Origin: Psychrobacter arenosus
GTDB lineage: Bacteria; Pseudomonadota; Gammaproteobacteria; Pseudomonadales; Moraxellaceae
Direction of reading: 5' to 3'
DNA: 64,000 nucleotides
Assembly: GCF_904848165.1 (NCBI RefSeq)
Contig: NZ_LR884459.1
Span: 3,596,001-3,660,000, forward strand
This document shows positions 53,148-63,186 of this stretch, one piece after another; the stretch's first letter is position 1; each line of letters opens with the position of its first letter. Under the pieces are notes generated by a model. It was not told the origin of the DNA. It saw nothing but the letters and a program-made list of their open reading frames with translations, and ran no database searches. The position numbers were made by a program, and so were the translations under genes.

Positions 53148-54701
53148 CTACTGTAAGAACATCTGATAACCAATATTATTCTCTACAGCTGAACAGTCAT
53201 AGCCAATATCGTTCAGGGTATCTTGCAGCGCCCGTGAGTTAGTAGCTGAGGCTTGCAGCCCTACTAAAACGCGACCATCGGCAGCACCGTGATTGCGATA
53301 GTGGAATAAGGTAATGTTAAAGTCTTGACCAAGTTTCTCTAGGAAGTTTAATAGAGCGCCTGGACGCTCAGGGAAGGCCACGGTAAAGAGCTGTTCGTCA
53401 GCCAAACCAGCATGACCGCCAATGAGATAGCGGATATGGGTCTTAGCAATTTCGTCATCGGTCAAATCATGCGCTGCATAGCCCGACTCAACGAGGGTAT
53501 TGGCGATGACTTGGCGTTCTTGTTCGCCTTCTTTTAGCGCGATACCGACGAAGATAGCAGCAGGTTGCAGGGAGTCAGGAGCAGTATGGCTACGCGCGCG
53601 GTAGTTAAACTCCGTGATATTACGGCCTTTTAGGTCGCGGCAGAATTCTAAGAAGGCTCCAGTACGCTCTGGCAAGGTCACGGCAAATACGGCTTCTTTT
53701 TTCTCACCGATTTCAGTACGTTCTGCAATATAACGTAGACGGTCAAAGTTCATATTGGCGCCGCAGACGATGCCCACGCAGTTTTTACCCTGAATATTGT
53801 GTTCTGTTAGATATTTTTTCATACCTGCAATAGCAAGTGCGCCGGCAGGTTCAACGATACTGCGGTTTTCTTCAAAGACGTCTTTGACGGCCGCACAAAC
53901 TTCATCGTTATTACAGGTCACTACTTCAGGCTCAATAACCATGCCTGAGCCATCGCTTTTTTGACTGCGGACTACCTCAAAAGGGATCTCACCAATTTGA
54001 CCGACTGCCACACCATCGACAAACAGACTGACTTGCTCAAGTTTGACCCGCTCGCCCGCAGCTAGGGCCGCCTTTAGACAAGCCGCCCCTTCAGCTTCAA
54101 TCGCGACAACTTTAACATGCGGGGCCACTTCCCCTAAAAAGGCTGCGATACCAGAGATTAAACCACCCCCACCAACCGCAACGAAGACGTATTCCATATC
54201 GCGCCACTGCTGGGTAAGCTCAAGGGCAATCGTTCCTTGACCCGCGATAACCAATTCGTCGTCATAGGGAGGTACAAAGGTTAGCCCTTCTTTTTCAGCA
54301 CGATCAATAGCGTAGCGATTGGCTTCATCAAAACTATCCCCAAATAAATCAACGTTGCCGCCCAAAGCCCTGACGGCACTGACTTTGATATCGGGAGTAG
54401 TCGTAGGCATTACAATAATATTATTAATACCGAGTTTGGCCGCAGAGTAGGCGACGCCTTGCGCATGGTTGCCAGCAGAGGCACAAATGACCCCGCGAGC
54501 TTTTTGCTCATCATTCAGTTGGCTAATTCGATTGTAAGCACCGCGCAGCTTAAAAGAAAAGACAGGCTGCAAATCTTCACGTTTGAAGCGAATATCGTTA
54601 TTAAAACGAGCAGAGAGTCGGGGCGCCTTATCTAGAGGCGTTTGGATAGCAGCGTCATAAACGGTGGCTTGCAAAATAGCGCGAACCCAATGAGATAGCA
54701 T
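53148..54701 (-). CDS. ilvA: L-threonine dehydratase, biosynthetic
   Basis: PLP enzyme making 2-oxobutanoate for isoleucine synthesis. The PLP lysine is in FSFKLRGAYNRI (about residue 49) and the phosphate loop is VAVGGGGL. Residues about 325-510 contain the two ACT-like regulatory domains that bind isoleucine and valine, so feedback control is expected. 517 aa, as E. coli IlvA (514). AGGA is 10 bases before the ATG. Confidence 0.95.
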   Translation of the reverse strand: MLSHWVRAILQATVYDAAIQTPLDKAPRLSARFNNDIRFKREDLQPVFSFKLRGAYNRISQLNDEQKARGVICASAGNHAQGVAYSAAKLGINNIIVMPTTTPDIKVSAVRALGGNVDLFGDSFDEANRYAIDRAEKEGLTFVPPYDDELVIAGQGTIALELTQQWRDMEYVFVAVGGGGLISGIAAFLGEVAPHVKVVAIEAEGAACLKAALAAGERVKLEQVSLFVDGVAVGQIGEIPFEVVRSQKSDGSGMVIEPEVVTCNNDEVCAAVKDVFEENRSIVEPAGALAIAGMKKYLTEHNIQGKNCVGIVCGANMNFDRLRYIAERTEIGEKKEAVFAVTLPERTGAFLEFCRDLKGRNITEFNYRARSHTAPDSLQPAAIFVGIALKEGEQERQVIANTLVESGYAAHDLTDDEIAKTHIRYLIGGHAGLADEQLFTVAFPERPGALLNFLEKLGQDFNITLFHYRNHGAADGRVLVGLQASATNSRALQDTLNDIGYDCSAVENNIGYQMFLQ

Positions 54702-55008
54702 AGAATGTCCTAGCGAGGTTTTATTTGCGGTAAAAGAAAAGTAATAGGATTAAGTTTTTACGACCAATAAGCCTATGCTCTTTTTCAGAGTCGTGCAAGG
54801 TTTAAGCCTGAATTTCGCACGTTTTTTTTGGGTTATTGATGCCTAATAGGCTAACCCTTTGCTTCATTGCTCTCCTACATTTATGTCCCGTTAAAATGAA
54901 CTGTCAGTGGGTATGAGTTAATCCAATATCCTTTTTCTCTCATAATCGGTTAAAATTACTGCTCAGCATCCCTTTTATCCTTCTTTCCTTCAGTCCTTAG
55001 AGGCCTTT
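54702..55008. other. Divergent region ilvA / rpiA with a terminator-like hairpin
   Basis: 307 bases. A hairpin CGTGC (54792-54796) / GCACG (54817-54821) with a foldable 20-base interior is followed by T8 (54822-54829) on the plus strand. It looks like an intrinsic terminator, although no complete plus-strand gene ends here. The rpiA ribosome site (AGAGG) is at the right end. Confidence 0.5.
54792..54829 (+). terminator. Orphan terminator-like hairpin
   Basis: The 5-bp GC stem, with two more A-T pairs possible, has a T8 run. It faces rpiA. Possible explanations are an attenuator in the rpiA leader, the end of a small RNA, or chance. Confidence 0.4.
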
Positions 55009-55689
55009 ATGAGTCAGCAACCCAGCCCAGCAAACCGTCAGCAACAACTAAAGCAAGAGGTGGCTCGCGCTGCCTTAACTTATATTGAAGATGATATGAT
55101 TTTAGGCGTGGGGACTGGCAGTACGGTCAACTGCTTGATTGAGTTATTACCCAGAGTGCGTTTAAGAGGGGCAGTAGCCAGCTCGCAAGTGACACAGGAT
55201 AAACTAGAAGCCCTCGGTATCGAAGTTATGGATCTAAACTTTGTGGGCGAGCTGGATTTATATATTGATGGGGCAGATGAGGTCAATCCAAATCTACAGT
55301 TGATTAAGGGTGGCGGCGGTGCTTTAACCCGCGAAAAAATTGTCGCGGCAGCCTCTAAAGAATTTATCTGCTTAGTCGATGAAAGCAAATGGGTCACCAC
55401 ACTAGGCCGCGAATTCCCAGTCCCTATTGAAGTATTGCCGCAAGCGCGCTCTTATGTGGCTCGTGAACTGGCTAGAATGGGCGGGGAGCCGGTTTATCGT
55501 GAAGGTTTCGTCACGGATTATGGCAATGTTATCTTAGACACTTATGATTTAGATGTGCAAAGGGCCAGTGAGATGGAAGCGCGCTTAAATAATATCGTTG
55601 GCGTGGTCTGTAACGGTATTTTTGCGGCCAATCAAGCCGATAAGCTATTGATTGCTAAAGAAACGGGTATCGAAACCTTGTTGCGTTAG
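55009..55689 (+). CDS. rpiA: Ribose-5-phosphate isomerase A
   Basis: Interconverts ribose 5-phosphate and ribulose 5-phosphate in the pentose phosphate pathway. GVGTGSTVNCLI (phosphate loop), DGADEVNP (catalytic Asp) and KGGGGALTREKIVA are diagnostic. 226 aa, the usual length. AGAGG lies 6 bases before the ATG. It supplies a precursor for kdsD's substrate ribulose 5-phosphate, though it is far from that gene. Confidence 0.97.
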   Translation: MSQQPSPANRQQQLKQEVARAALTYIEDDMILGVGTGSTVNCLIELLPRVRLRGAVASSQVTQDKLEALGIEVMDLNFVGELDLYIDGADEVNPNLQLIKGGGGALTREKIVAAASKEFICLVDESKWVTTLGREFPVPIEVLPQARSYVARELARMGGEPVYREGFVTDYGNVILDTYDLDVQRASEMEARLNNIVGVVCNGIFAANQADKLLIAKETGIETLLR

Positions 55690-55876
55690 TTAGCAAAATT
55701 ATAAATAATTACTAAGGCAACGGCTGTGTAAGACAGCGTTGCAGATCGGTTAGTCTAAGTAATATAACTCCTCATATAAATGACGTCTTTTAGTGCTAGA
55801 GTAAGTGATGACTATCTTAATACTAGTCATCGCTACTTCTATATTAATATTAATCCACTAACAAGGACGTTATATT

Positions 55877-56698
55877 ATGCCGCAAATTACTATCAATGAT
55901 GCCGCACTGTACTATGAGGACAGCGCGCCAAACTCTAGCAAACCTGTCATGCTATTTGCCCATGGTCTCTTATGGAGCACCCAGCTGTATGATAAACAAG
56001 TGGCGTATTTCCAAGACCGCTATCGTTGTATTGCCTTTGACTTTCGCGGTCAGGGGCAGTCTGAAGTCACCAAATCTGGTTACGACATGGATTCCCTCGC
56101 TGAAGATGCCATCGGTTTACTCGATGCGTTAGCGATTGACTCTTGCCATTATGTCGGGCTATCTATGGGCGGCTTCGTGGGTCAACGTGTCGCTATCAAA
56201 TATCCTAAGCGCTTACAGTCGCTCATCCTTTTAGACACCTCTGCAGATCCTGAAAGCCCTGATAATATCCCAAAATATAGTAAGCTTATGAAAGCTATCA
56301 AATGGCTAGGGGTGAAAAGAGTCAGTAAAAAAGTTATGCCCATTATGTTTGGCCAGAGCTTCTTAAATGATAAGTCGCGCAAAGCTGAGTATATTATGTG
56401 GTTGTCGCGCTTAAATCAGAATAATAAAAAAGGCGCCGTCTATGCGACCCAAGGCGTGATTGAGCGCGAGGGTATTTATAACCAATTAGCTAAAATCACT
56501 ACCCCGACCCTGATTATCGTGGGTGATGAAGATGTGGCGACCCCGTATGCCAAAGCGGAACGGCTACACTTTGCTATTAAAGGCTCTAAATTAGCCGTGA
56601 TTAAAGGGGCAGGGCATAGCTCTACGGTTGAAGAGCCTAAAGCGGTCAATCAGGTTATGGAAAATTTTCTTAAGTTAAATGGCTTTAGTGAGAAATAG
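55877..56698 (+). CDS. Alpha/beta hydrolase
   Basis: 273 aa with the fold's HGLLW oxyanion region, the nucleophile elbow GLSMGG (Ser about residue 97), a likely acid Asp in VGDEDVATP and the His in GAGHSST. It is like 3-oxoadipate enol-lactonase and esterase groups, but the substrate cannot be inferred. AAGGA precedes the ATG. A bidirectional terminator follows. Confidence 0.88.
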   Translation: MPQITINDAALYYEDSAPNSSKPVMLFAHGLLWSTQLYDKQVAYFQDRYRCIAFDFRGQGQSEVTKSGYDMDSLAEDAIGLLDALAIDSCHYVGLSMGGFVGQRVAIKYPKRLQSLILLDTSADPESPDNIPKYSKLMKAIKWLGVKRVSKKVMPIMFGQSFLNDKSRKAEYIMWLSRLNQNNKKGAVYATQGVIEREGIYNQLAKITTPTLIIVGDEDVATPYAKAERLHFAIKGSKLAVIKGAGHSSTVEEPKAVNQVMENFLKLNGFSEK

Positions 56699-56749
56699 CT
56701 GTTTATAAAACAACGGATTCTAATAAAGTAAATACTAATCACTTAAATA

Positions 56750-56788
56750 AAAAGCGGGCTAACCCAACATTAGGATTAGCCCGCTTTT
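56750..56788. terminator. Bidirectional intrinsic terminator
   Basis: A 13-bp stem (56750-56762 with 56776-56788), loop of 13, with A-run and T-run on the two sides, between the hydrolase (+) and argF (-). Confidence 0.88.
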
Positions 56789-56826
56789 ATTTGGCTTATC
56801 AATTAGCCCTTGTCACCCAGACATGC

Positions 56827-57744
56827 TTAGATTTTAATTTTATCTTGTAACAGAAATTCCATTAGTGCTTTTTGCGCATGCAGGCGGTTTTCGGCCTCAT
56901 CCCAGACGACTGAACGCGGGTCATCTAACATATCATGGGAAATCTCTTCGCCGCGGTGGGCGGGCAAGCAGTGCATAAATAATACTTCAGGGTCAGCTTT
57001 ATCTAACAAAGCAGGCGTAACTTGGTAGGGCGAGAAACGACGGGCGCGGGTATTCTGCTCGCTTTCTTGCCCCATACTCGCCCAAACATCGGTGACGATA
57101 AGATGAGCATCTTTCGCAGCGTCTTGGACGTTTTCGACCCAATTAACACAATGGCTGAATTTTTCCATGAGCGCAGGATCAGGCTCAAAACCGTAAGGGG
57201 CAGCGACACGCAGCTCAAAGCCAAACTGATGGGCAGCATGCATAAACGAAGAGCACATATTATTGCCATCGCCGACCCAAGTGACGATCTTGTCGCGAAT
57301 ACTGCCACGGTGCTCGTAATAGGTCTGCATATCGGCCAATAGCTGACAAGGGTGAAACTCATCGGTCAGCGCATTGATAATAGGCACTGAAGAATATTCA
57401 GCGAATTTCTCTACCTTTTCGTGCTCAAAAGTACGAATCATCACGATATCGACCATGCTTGAGATGACGCGGGCAGAGTCTTCTACCGGCTCACCACGTC
57501 CCAACTGCGTATCATTAGGCGATAAGAAAATCGCATGGCCACCAAACTGCCCCATACCGGTCTCAAAAGAGATTCTGGTTCGCGTAGACGACTTCTCAAA
57601 AATCATGCCCAAAGTCCGGCCTACAAACGGCTGATACACCGTGCCAGCATGTTGCATGCTGCGCAGTTCAGACGCGCGTTTGATAAGCTGTTCAAGTTCG
57701 GCTGGCGATAGATCAAGTAAGGTCAAAAAATGGCGCACACTCAT
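56827..57744 (-). CDS. argF: Ornithine carbamoyltransferase
   Basis: Makes citrulline from ornithine and carbamoyl phosphate. STRTR and HPCQ bind carbamoyl phosphate and HCLPAHRG closes the site. About 305 aa. The start is MSVRHFL at 57744, matching the N terminus of Pseudomonas homologues and having AGAG 6-9 bases upstream; a second in-frame ATG at 57750 has the site only adjacent to it. A good promoter lies upstream (57808-57835). No other arg gene is adjacent. Confidence 0.95.
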   Translation of the reverse strand: MSVRHFLTLLDLSPAELEQLIKRASELRSMQHAGTVYQPFVGRTLGMIFEKSSTRTRISFETGMGQFGGHAIFLSPNDTQLGRGEPVEDSARVISSMVDIVMIRTFEHEKVEKFAEYSSVPIINALTDEFHPCQLLADMQTYYEHRGSIRDKIVTWVGDGNNMCSSFMHAAHQFGFELRVAAPYGFEPDPALMEKFSHCVNWVENVQDAAKDAHLIVTDVWASMGQESEQNTRARRFSPYQVTPALLDKADPEVLFMHCLPAHRGEEISHDMLDDPRSVVWDEAENRLHAQKALMEFLLQDKIKI

Positions 57745-57807
57745 GGTCATCTCTGTCGATTGCGGTAAAACGGTGAAGTTAAGTTAAGTTATAGGGACTA
57801 AAAATCC

Positions 57808-57835
57808 AGTATAGCGAAAAATGGCCCGTTGTAAA
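57808..57835 (-). promoter_or_regulatory. Sigma70-type promoter for argF
   Basis: TTTACA (57835-57830), 16-base spacer, TATACT (57813-57808) on the minus strand, each 5 of 6 to consensus. The leader would be about 57 bases. I see no typical arginine operator overlapping it. Confidence 0.55.
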
Positions 57836-57973
57836 CGGCTAACAAGGCGTGTTAGCACAGTACCATAAGGTAACCTATTTAGCGCTGATTTGGCTATACG
57901 TTTTCAGCTTTATTTTAGCGAGCTTGATACTCAAGTTATTAAACCAAGCCTATGAAACTAAGCTAAGGGCCCG

Positions 57974-59167
57974 CTAGATTATCTTACGAGTAGGCCGTGG
58001 CGTCATCCGGCACAGCAACTCATAGCCAATAGTATTTGCCCATGCCGCCACGTCATCAACGTTAGGGGCTAATGCGGCTGCCTTCACAGTATTAGCAATG
58101 TCTTTGGCCTCGGTCGTACGGTCAGCAGATGAGAGAGTGGTGTTAGCATCGCCCCATAAGATAATGGTATCGCCCAACTGCGGCTCTGGTACCGCAGAGA
58201 CATCAATGGCAATCATATCCATAGCCACTCGACCGATAATTGGGCAGCGATAATAAGCATCACCTTGTTGCAAGCTTGCCCAAGCGTCTTCACTGACCAC
58301 GCGAGGATAGCCATCACCATAACCAATGCTGATGATGCCTTTTTTGAGCGGCTGCTCAGCTCGGTAGCGACTGCCGTAACCGATAGCAGCCCCGGTGGTT
58401 AGGTCGTGTATCGCCATTAGCGCCGTACTAAACGTCATGACAGGTTGTAGGTTTAGCGTTTGTGCAGTGACACTGTCTAATGGCGAGCTACCATAGAGCA
58501 TAATGCCAGGGCGTACCCAGTCGTAATGGCAATCGGGGAAATTAATCGTTCCTGCCGAATTGCAGAGTGAGGCGCCAATAGTTGCGGACACTTGCTCGTG
58601 CAATTGTGCTAGAACGCTATTAAACAGCGTAATTTGTTGCTCATTATAAGGATGCTCTTGTAGGTCGGCATTAGCAAAATGACTGGCCAAAATAATATGG
58701 TAACCAGCGTCATGTAACGAGGCGGCTACTGCGATGATTTCATCGGGTTCAAAGCCTAAACGGTTCATCCCTGAATTTAGCTTGAGCCAAATAGTACGCG
58801 TAGGGTGCTCAGGCTCATTGGTAAAATCAGGACGATGGCTAAGCGCCCAGTCAACTTGCGGCATTTGATGGATTAGACAGTTCATTTTATAATCGATGGC
58901 CGCCAACCATTCTGCTTCACTAAACGCGCCTTCAATCATCGCCACGGTCTTGGTCCAGCCAAGCTCGCGAACCTCACGCGCCTCCTCGAAGGTCGCCACG
59001 CCAACCCCATCGGCATCCTCTAGTGCTGGCAGACAAGCCGCCACACTATGACCATAGGCGCCAGCCTTGACCATAGCGAGTACTTTAGAGTTGGGGGCAA
59101 GTTTTTTGACTTGAGTTAGGTTATGGCGTAAGGCGCCAGTATTAATAGTGATGGTAGCAGCACGCAT
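57974..59167 (-). CDS. alr: Alanine racemase
   Basis: PLP enzyme making D-alanine for peptidoglycan. The PLP lysine is in MVKAGAYGHS (about residue 35), and the second catalytic base Tyr is in GIMLYGSSPL. About 397 aa, a little longer than E. coli Alr (359), with inserts near HEQVSATIGAS and in the C-terminal domain. The ATG at 59167 is preferred over a TTG at 59176. It lies 69 bases downstream of dnaB, the same order as in E. coli, and they are probably co-transcribed. Confidence 0.95.
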   Translation of the reverse strand: MRAATITINTGALRHNLTQVKKLAPNSKVLAMVKAGAYGHSVAACLPALEDADGVGVATFEEAREVRELGWTKTVAMIEGAFSEAEWLAAIDYKMNCLIHQMPQVDWALSHRPDFTNEPEHPTRTIWLKLNSGMNRLGFEPDEIIAVAASLHDAGYHIILASHFANADLQEHPYNEQQITLFNSVLAQLHEQVSATIGASLCNSAGTINFPDCHYDWVRPGIMLYGSSPLDSVTAQTLNLQPVMTFSTALMAIHDLTTGAAIGYGSRYRAEQPLKKGIISIGYGDGYPRVVSEDAWASLQQGDAYYRCPIIGRVAMDMIAIDVSAVPEPQLGDTIILWGDANTTLSSADRTTEAKDIANTVKAAALAPNVDDVAAWANTIGYELLCRMTPRPTRKII

Positions 59168-59236
59168 GGCAATCAACTTAATCGCATTATCAGATTGAGG
59201 GAAGGGAGGGTAAGTAGGGTTTAATTTATATAATGG

Positions 59237-60640
59237 TTATTCATCATTCTCAAAGCTGTTGGCTTGGTAGAATTCAGGGGTTAGGTTGGTAAAACGGGTA
59301 AATTGACCTTCAAAGGCGAGACGTACCGTACCAATAGGGCCGTTACGCTGTTTACCGATGATGATTTCAGCAATCCCTTTTTGATCAGAGTTTTCGTTAT
59401 AAACTTCATCACGATAGATAAACATAATCAAATCCGCATCCTGCTCGATAGCGCCTGATTCACGCAAATCCGACATGATAGGGCGTTTATTTGGCCGGTT
59501 CTCTAGACTGCGGTTAAGCTGCGAGAGCGCAATCACAGGACACTCAAGCTCACGAGCTAGGGCTTTAAGACTTCGTGAAATCTCCGAAATTTCTCCAACG
59601 CGGTTGCCCTCTAAACTTGGCACCTTCATCAACTGGAGATAATCGACGACGATAGCGCCTAATTTACCATCATGGTTTTTGGCAATACGGCGGCAACGTG
59701 AGCGCATCTCAGATGGTGGTAGCGCTGTACTATCATCGATATACAGATGTTTTTGTTGCAGATGCTGCACCGCATTCATCATTTTGCCCCATTCGTCTTC
59801 GTTCATTTGTGCGGAACGCAGATGGGTCTGGTTAATGGCTCCCCAAGAGGACAGCAAACGCATCACAATAGACTCCGCCGGCATCTCCATAGAGAAAACC
59901 ACGACCGGTAAGTCTTCGTTGAATAAGACGCCTTCAGCCAAGTTCATCGCAAAAGTGGTTTTACCCATAGAAGGACGGGCCGCCACAATAATCAAATCGC
60001 CCGCTTGCAGACCTTGGGTACGGTTATTAAGCTCGATGAATGGGGTCTGTAGACCAATCATGCCATCGGGGTTGGACTTGAGCTCCGCCAGCGTCTCCAT
60101 AACGTTGGATAGGACAGCATTAATATCAACAGGCCCGCGCTGCTCCGCGCGTTTATTATGCTGCTCATTGATATAAAATATCTTAGACTCAATATTGTCT
60201 AGGATATCGCTGATACCTTGATCTTTCGGGTTATAAGCTAAGCTCAGCATTTCATTACCGGTGGTAATCAGTTGGCGTAAAGTAGACAACTCACGAACCC
60301 TTTGTGCATAAGCCGTCAAGTTAAATAGTGTTGCCGGGCTCTGGCTCAGAATATCGGATAAATAGGTATCGCCACCCGCTGATTTGAGCAGTTTTTGCGC
60401 ATCTAACCAATCGTGAACCATGACCGTATCATAAGGCTCGCCGATACTCGCTAAATGTGCGATAGCCGAAAAGATATGCTGGTGACGCCCGGCATAAAAG
60501 TCATCTTTGGTTACGATTTCTGAGACTTTATCATAGGCCTCCTCGATACTCATCAAAGAAGCTAAGAGCGCTTTTTCAATATCGATATTATGGGGGGGCT
60601 GCTGGTTTAATAGCTCTTCGGTTTTGCTCGTCTCGGCCAT
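59237..60640 (-). CDS. dnaB: Replicative DNA helicase
   Basis: Hexameric 5'-3' helicase of the replication fork. N-terminal domain (about 1-110), linker, and RecA-like C-terminal domain with Walker A ARPSMGKTTFA (about 219-229), Walker B-like IVVDYLQLM and the R/finger region RSLENRPNKRP. 467 aa, no intein. alr follows in the same direction; a divergent pdxA is upstream. Confidence 0.97.
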   Translation of the reverse strand: MAETSKTEELLNQQPPHNIDIEKALLASLMSIEEAYDKVSEIVTKDDFYAGRHQHIFSAIAHLASIGEPYDTVMVHDWLDAQKLLKSAGGDTYLSDILSQSPATLFNLTAYAQRVRELSTLRQLITTGNEMLSLAYNPKDQGISDILDNIESKIFYINEQHNKRAEQRGPVDINAVLSNVMETLAELKSNPDGMIGLQTPFIELNNRTQGLQAGDLIIVAARPSMGKTTFAMNLAEGVLFNEDLPVVVFSMEMPAESIVMRLLSSWGAINQTHLRSAQMNEDEWGKMMNAVQHLQQKHLYIDDSTALPPSEMRSRCRRIAKNHDGKLGAIVVDYLQLMKVPSLEGNRVGEISEISRSLKALARELECPVIALSQLNRSLENRPNKRPIMSDLRESGAIEQDADLIMFIYRDEVYNENSDQKGIAEIIIGKQRNGPIGTVRLAFEGQFTRFTNLTPEFYQANSFENDE

Positions 60641-60730
60641 GGGTGCTCAAAATCTCAAATAAAATAACAAAAATAGGGTAAGTCGCTCAACGCCAGTAGC
60701 AATCAGTTGTTCAAGGTAATAGACGTTAAA

Positions 60731-60750
60731 AACCGTCAAAGATGACGGTT
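60731..60750. repeat. Perfect 8-bp inverted repeat
   Basis: AACCGTCA - AAGA - TGACGGTT in the divergent region between dnaB (-) and pdxA (+). It has no T-run. Possible operator or hairpin. Confidence 0.6.
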
Positions 60751-60756
60751 ATAGTG

Positions 60757-60771
60757 TGGTAAAGTTTACCA
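60757..60771. repeat. 15-base perfect palindrome, candidate operator
   Basis: TGGTAAA-G-TTTACCA lies 6 bases from the previous inverted repeat, in the same dnaB/pdxA divergent region. The symmetry and size fit a dimeric repressor site. No regulator is recognised. Confidence 0.5.
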
Positions 60772-60885
60772 TAGTCTAGCTCAAAGGTTCTGCTCAAAGT
60801 AATGAGATTTTCTTTTCATTCGACTGTTTAAATGCAGCCTTAATTCATAAAATTCAATACCCTTATTTATAATAATGAGAGCCTT

Positions 60886-62013
60886 ATGTCTTTATTATCC
60901 GCGTCGTCGAACTCAGCAAATCTATCCTCGACTCTACAGTCTGCTAGGCCACCCTTATTGATTACGACGGGCGAGCCGGCAGGGATAGGTATGGATATCG
61001 TGTTGAGCTTAGCGGCTAGTGGCGAGTTGAGCAGTAGCACCCAACCCATCTGGGTTACGGCCGATGCACAGGCATTAGACGACCGCGCAGCAAGGTTAAT
61101 AGCAAACGGCGCGCTAACTCAGAAACCGACTTGGCGAGTTATTGAAAATACTCAAGTTGCTATTGATAGCGCTTTACTGTGTTTAGCACCCGATGTCTCT
61201 ACGGAGTCTGCTCATACTGCTGATTTAGTCATCATTGATGTGCCGGCAGCCAACCCAATTCAGGCTGGAGTAATAGATGTGGCTAATGCGGCTATGGTGG
61301 CCGAGCAGCTTGCTTTAGCCCACCAGTTGGCGATAGAGAATAAGATAGCGGCTATTGTGACCGGGCCTTTGCAAAAATCCGCGTTGATTGAAGCGGATAT
61401 TCGTCTCGATGATGGCACTATGTTTAGTGGGCATACCGAATATTTTATGCAAAAGAGTGGCTGTGATAAAGTTGTGATGATGCTCGCCAATGACGCTATG
61501 AAAGTCGCTCTCGTGACCACCCACTTACCATTGCGAGACGTGCCGGCGGCCATTACTAAAGCAAATGTAGAGCAGACAGTGCAGATTGTATTGGACGATT
61601 TGCGCAGTAAGTTTGGTTTGACGCAGCCTAAAGTTTTAGTGTGTGGGTTAAACCCGCATGCAGGCGAGGGTGGTCACTTGGGCATGGAAGAGATTGAGAT
61701 TATTAATCCTGTCTTAGATACTTTCCGAGGACAAGGGGTCGATATCTCAGAAGCTATGCCCGCCGATACGTTATTTACGCCTCGACATCTAGCAGATTGT
61801 GATGCGGTCATTGCCATGTACCATGACCAAGGCTTGCCAGTATTAAAGTCGCACGGCTTTGGCGATACCGTTAATTTAACCTTAGGTTTGCCTTATATTC
61901 GTACTTCGGTCGATCACGGCACGGCATTAGACTTAGCCGGTACAGGAAAAGCGAGTGCCAGTAGCTTAAAGCAAGCGCTCACAATGGCGCAGTCGATGGC
62001 GGCGAGTCGCTAA
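60886..62013 (+). CDS. pdxA: 4-hydroxythreonine-4-phosphate dehydrogenase
   Basis: Zinc-dependent enzyme of pyridoxal phosphate synthesis. The ITTGEPAGIG start, GHTEYFM, the His cluster GLNPHAGEGGHLG, YHDQGLPVLK and HGTALDLAGTGKAS are visible. About 375 aa, with a ~23-residue N-terminal extension and an acidic insert near VPAANPIQAG compared with E. coli (329). It starts a pdxA-rsmA-apaH cluster; the ribosome site is AGAG, and the surrounding 14 bases are identical to those of lpxB. Confidence 0.95.
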   Translation: MSLLSASSNSANLSSTLQSARPPLLITTGEPAGIGMDIVLSLAASGELSSSTQPIWVTADAQALDDRAARLIANGALTQKPTWRVIENTQVAIDSALLCLAPDVSTESAHTADLVIIDVPAANPIQAGVIDVANAAMVAEQLALAHQLAIENKIAAIVTGPLQKSALIEADIRLDDGTMFSGHTEYFMQKSGCDKVVMMLANDAMKVALVTTHLPLRDVPAAITKANVEQTVQIVLDDLRSKFGLTQPKVLVCGLNPHAGEGGHLGMEEIEIINPVLDTFRGQGVDISEAMPADTLFTPRHLADCDAVIAMYHDQGLPVLKSHGFGDTVNLTLGLPYIRTSVDHGTALDLAGTGKASASSLKQALTMAQSMAASR

Positions 62014-62230
62014 CCCTTAACAATATAATTTACAGTACAGGTCGGTCAGGTAATAAGGCAGAAAAATAGTAAGGTAAAAACACTTAGGTAGAAAAATAGT
62101 TACGCATTGCTATTTAAGTGCCAAGCTACCGCTGTGATATACTGCCGCCACTTTACTAAAGCTTATTTTAAGCCGAATATTTCTGCTTTAGCGCTAGTTA
62201 ACCTTTTATTAAGATTAAAAAAGACCCCTT

Positions 62231-63133
62231 ATGAGTATAAATCCAGCTTCCGTTCGCACGGCTCTAAAAAACCAACACCAACCGCGTAAACGCTTTGGTC
62301 AAAACTTCCTGCATGACAGTAGCGTTATTCGGCAAATCGTAGAGAGTGTCCGTTTAGAGCGCAGTGACTATTTGGTAGAAATCGGCCCAGGTATGGGGGC
62401 ATTGACTGAGCCTTTATTGGCGGAAGTAGATGCTATGACGGTCATCGAGTTAGACCGTGATTTAGCGGACAGCTTGCGTATCCGTATTGGTGCCAACAGT
62501 CATGAAGCGTTTACTATTATCAAAAGTAACGCTATGACGGTCGATTATCGTGAGCTACATGCGCAAGTGACTGGTATTGATTCCACTGCAGCGGATGCGC
62601 AGACAGCCCCGCTAGCGGATACCGATAAACTGCGTATCGTGGGTAACCTACCGTATAACATCTCAACGCCTATCTTATTCCATCTGCTCGACTTCGCTGA
62701 TGTGATTAAAGACATGCACTTTATGTTGCAAAAAGAAGTGGTTGAGCGCATCACCGCTGAGGTAGGCAGCAAGACTTACGGTCGTCTGTCAATCATTATG
62801 CAGTATCACTGCGATACCGATTATTTACTGACAGTACCAAGAGGGGCGTTTAATCCGCCACCTAAAGTGACTAGCGCTGTCTTCCGGTTGACGCCGCATA
62901 TCAATAAGCCCGTACAAGCAAACGATGAAAAGAAATTTGCCATTATCGTGCGAGAGGCCTTTAACCATCGTCGTAAGACCATGCGCGCCATCTTTAAAAA
63001 TTCGTCTATTTTGCCTACCTTGACCGAGGCAGATTTTGCGGCCACAGATATCGATCCGCAAGCCCGTCCTGAAGTCTTAAGCGTGGCGCAATTCGTCGCT
63101 TTAAGCAATCAGATTGGGGACTTAGAAGGCTAG
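62231..63133 (+). CDS. rsmA: 16S rRNA dimethyladenosine transferase
   Basis: Dimethylates two adjacent A residues near the 3' end of 16S r[22 protein letters not shown] (SAM site) and NLPYNIS (catalytic motif IV) are diagnostic. 300 aa against 273 in E. coli, with an insert rich in Ala/Thr/Asp near [15 protein letters not shown] 62231 precedes the RKRFGQNF core by about 20 residues. apaH follows after 53 bases. Confidence 0.96.
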   Translation: MSINPASVRTALKNQHQPRKRFGQNFLHDSSVIRQIVESVRLERSDYLVEIGPGMGALTEPLLAEVDAMTVIELDRDLADSLRIRIGANSHEAFTIIKSNAMTVDYRELHAQVTGIDSTAADAQTAPLADTDKLRIVGNLPYNISTPILFHLLDFADVIKDMHFMLQKEVVERITAEVGSKTYGRLSIIMQYHCDTDYLLTVPRGAFNPPPKVTSAVFRLTPHINKPVQANDEKKFAIIVREAFNHRRKTMRAIFKNSSILPTLTEADFAATDIDPQARPEVLSVAQFVALSNQIGDLEG

Positions 63134-63186
63134 TCCTACCCAACTTGGCTAGGATTAGGATTGAATAAATTAGTATTTGAGGGATT

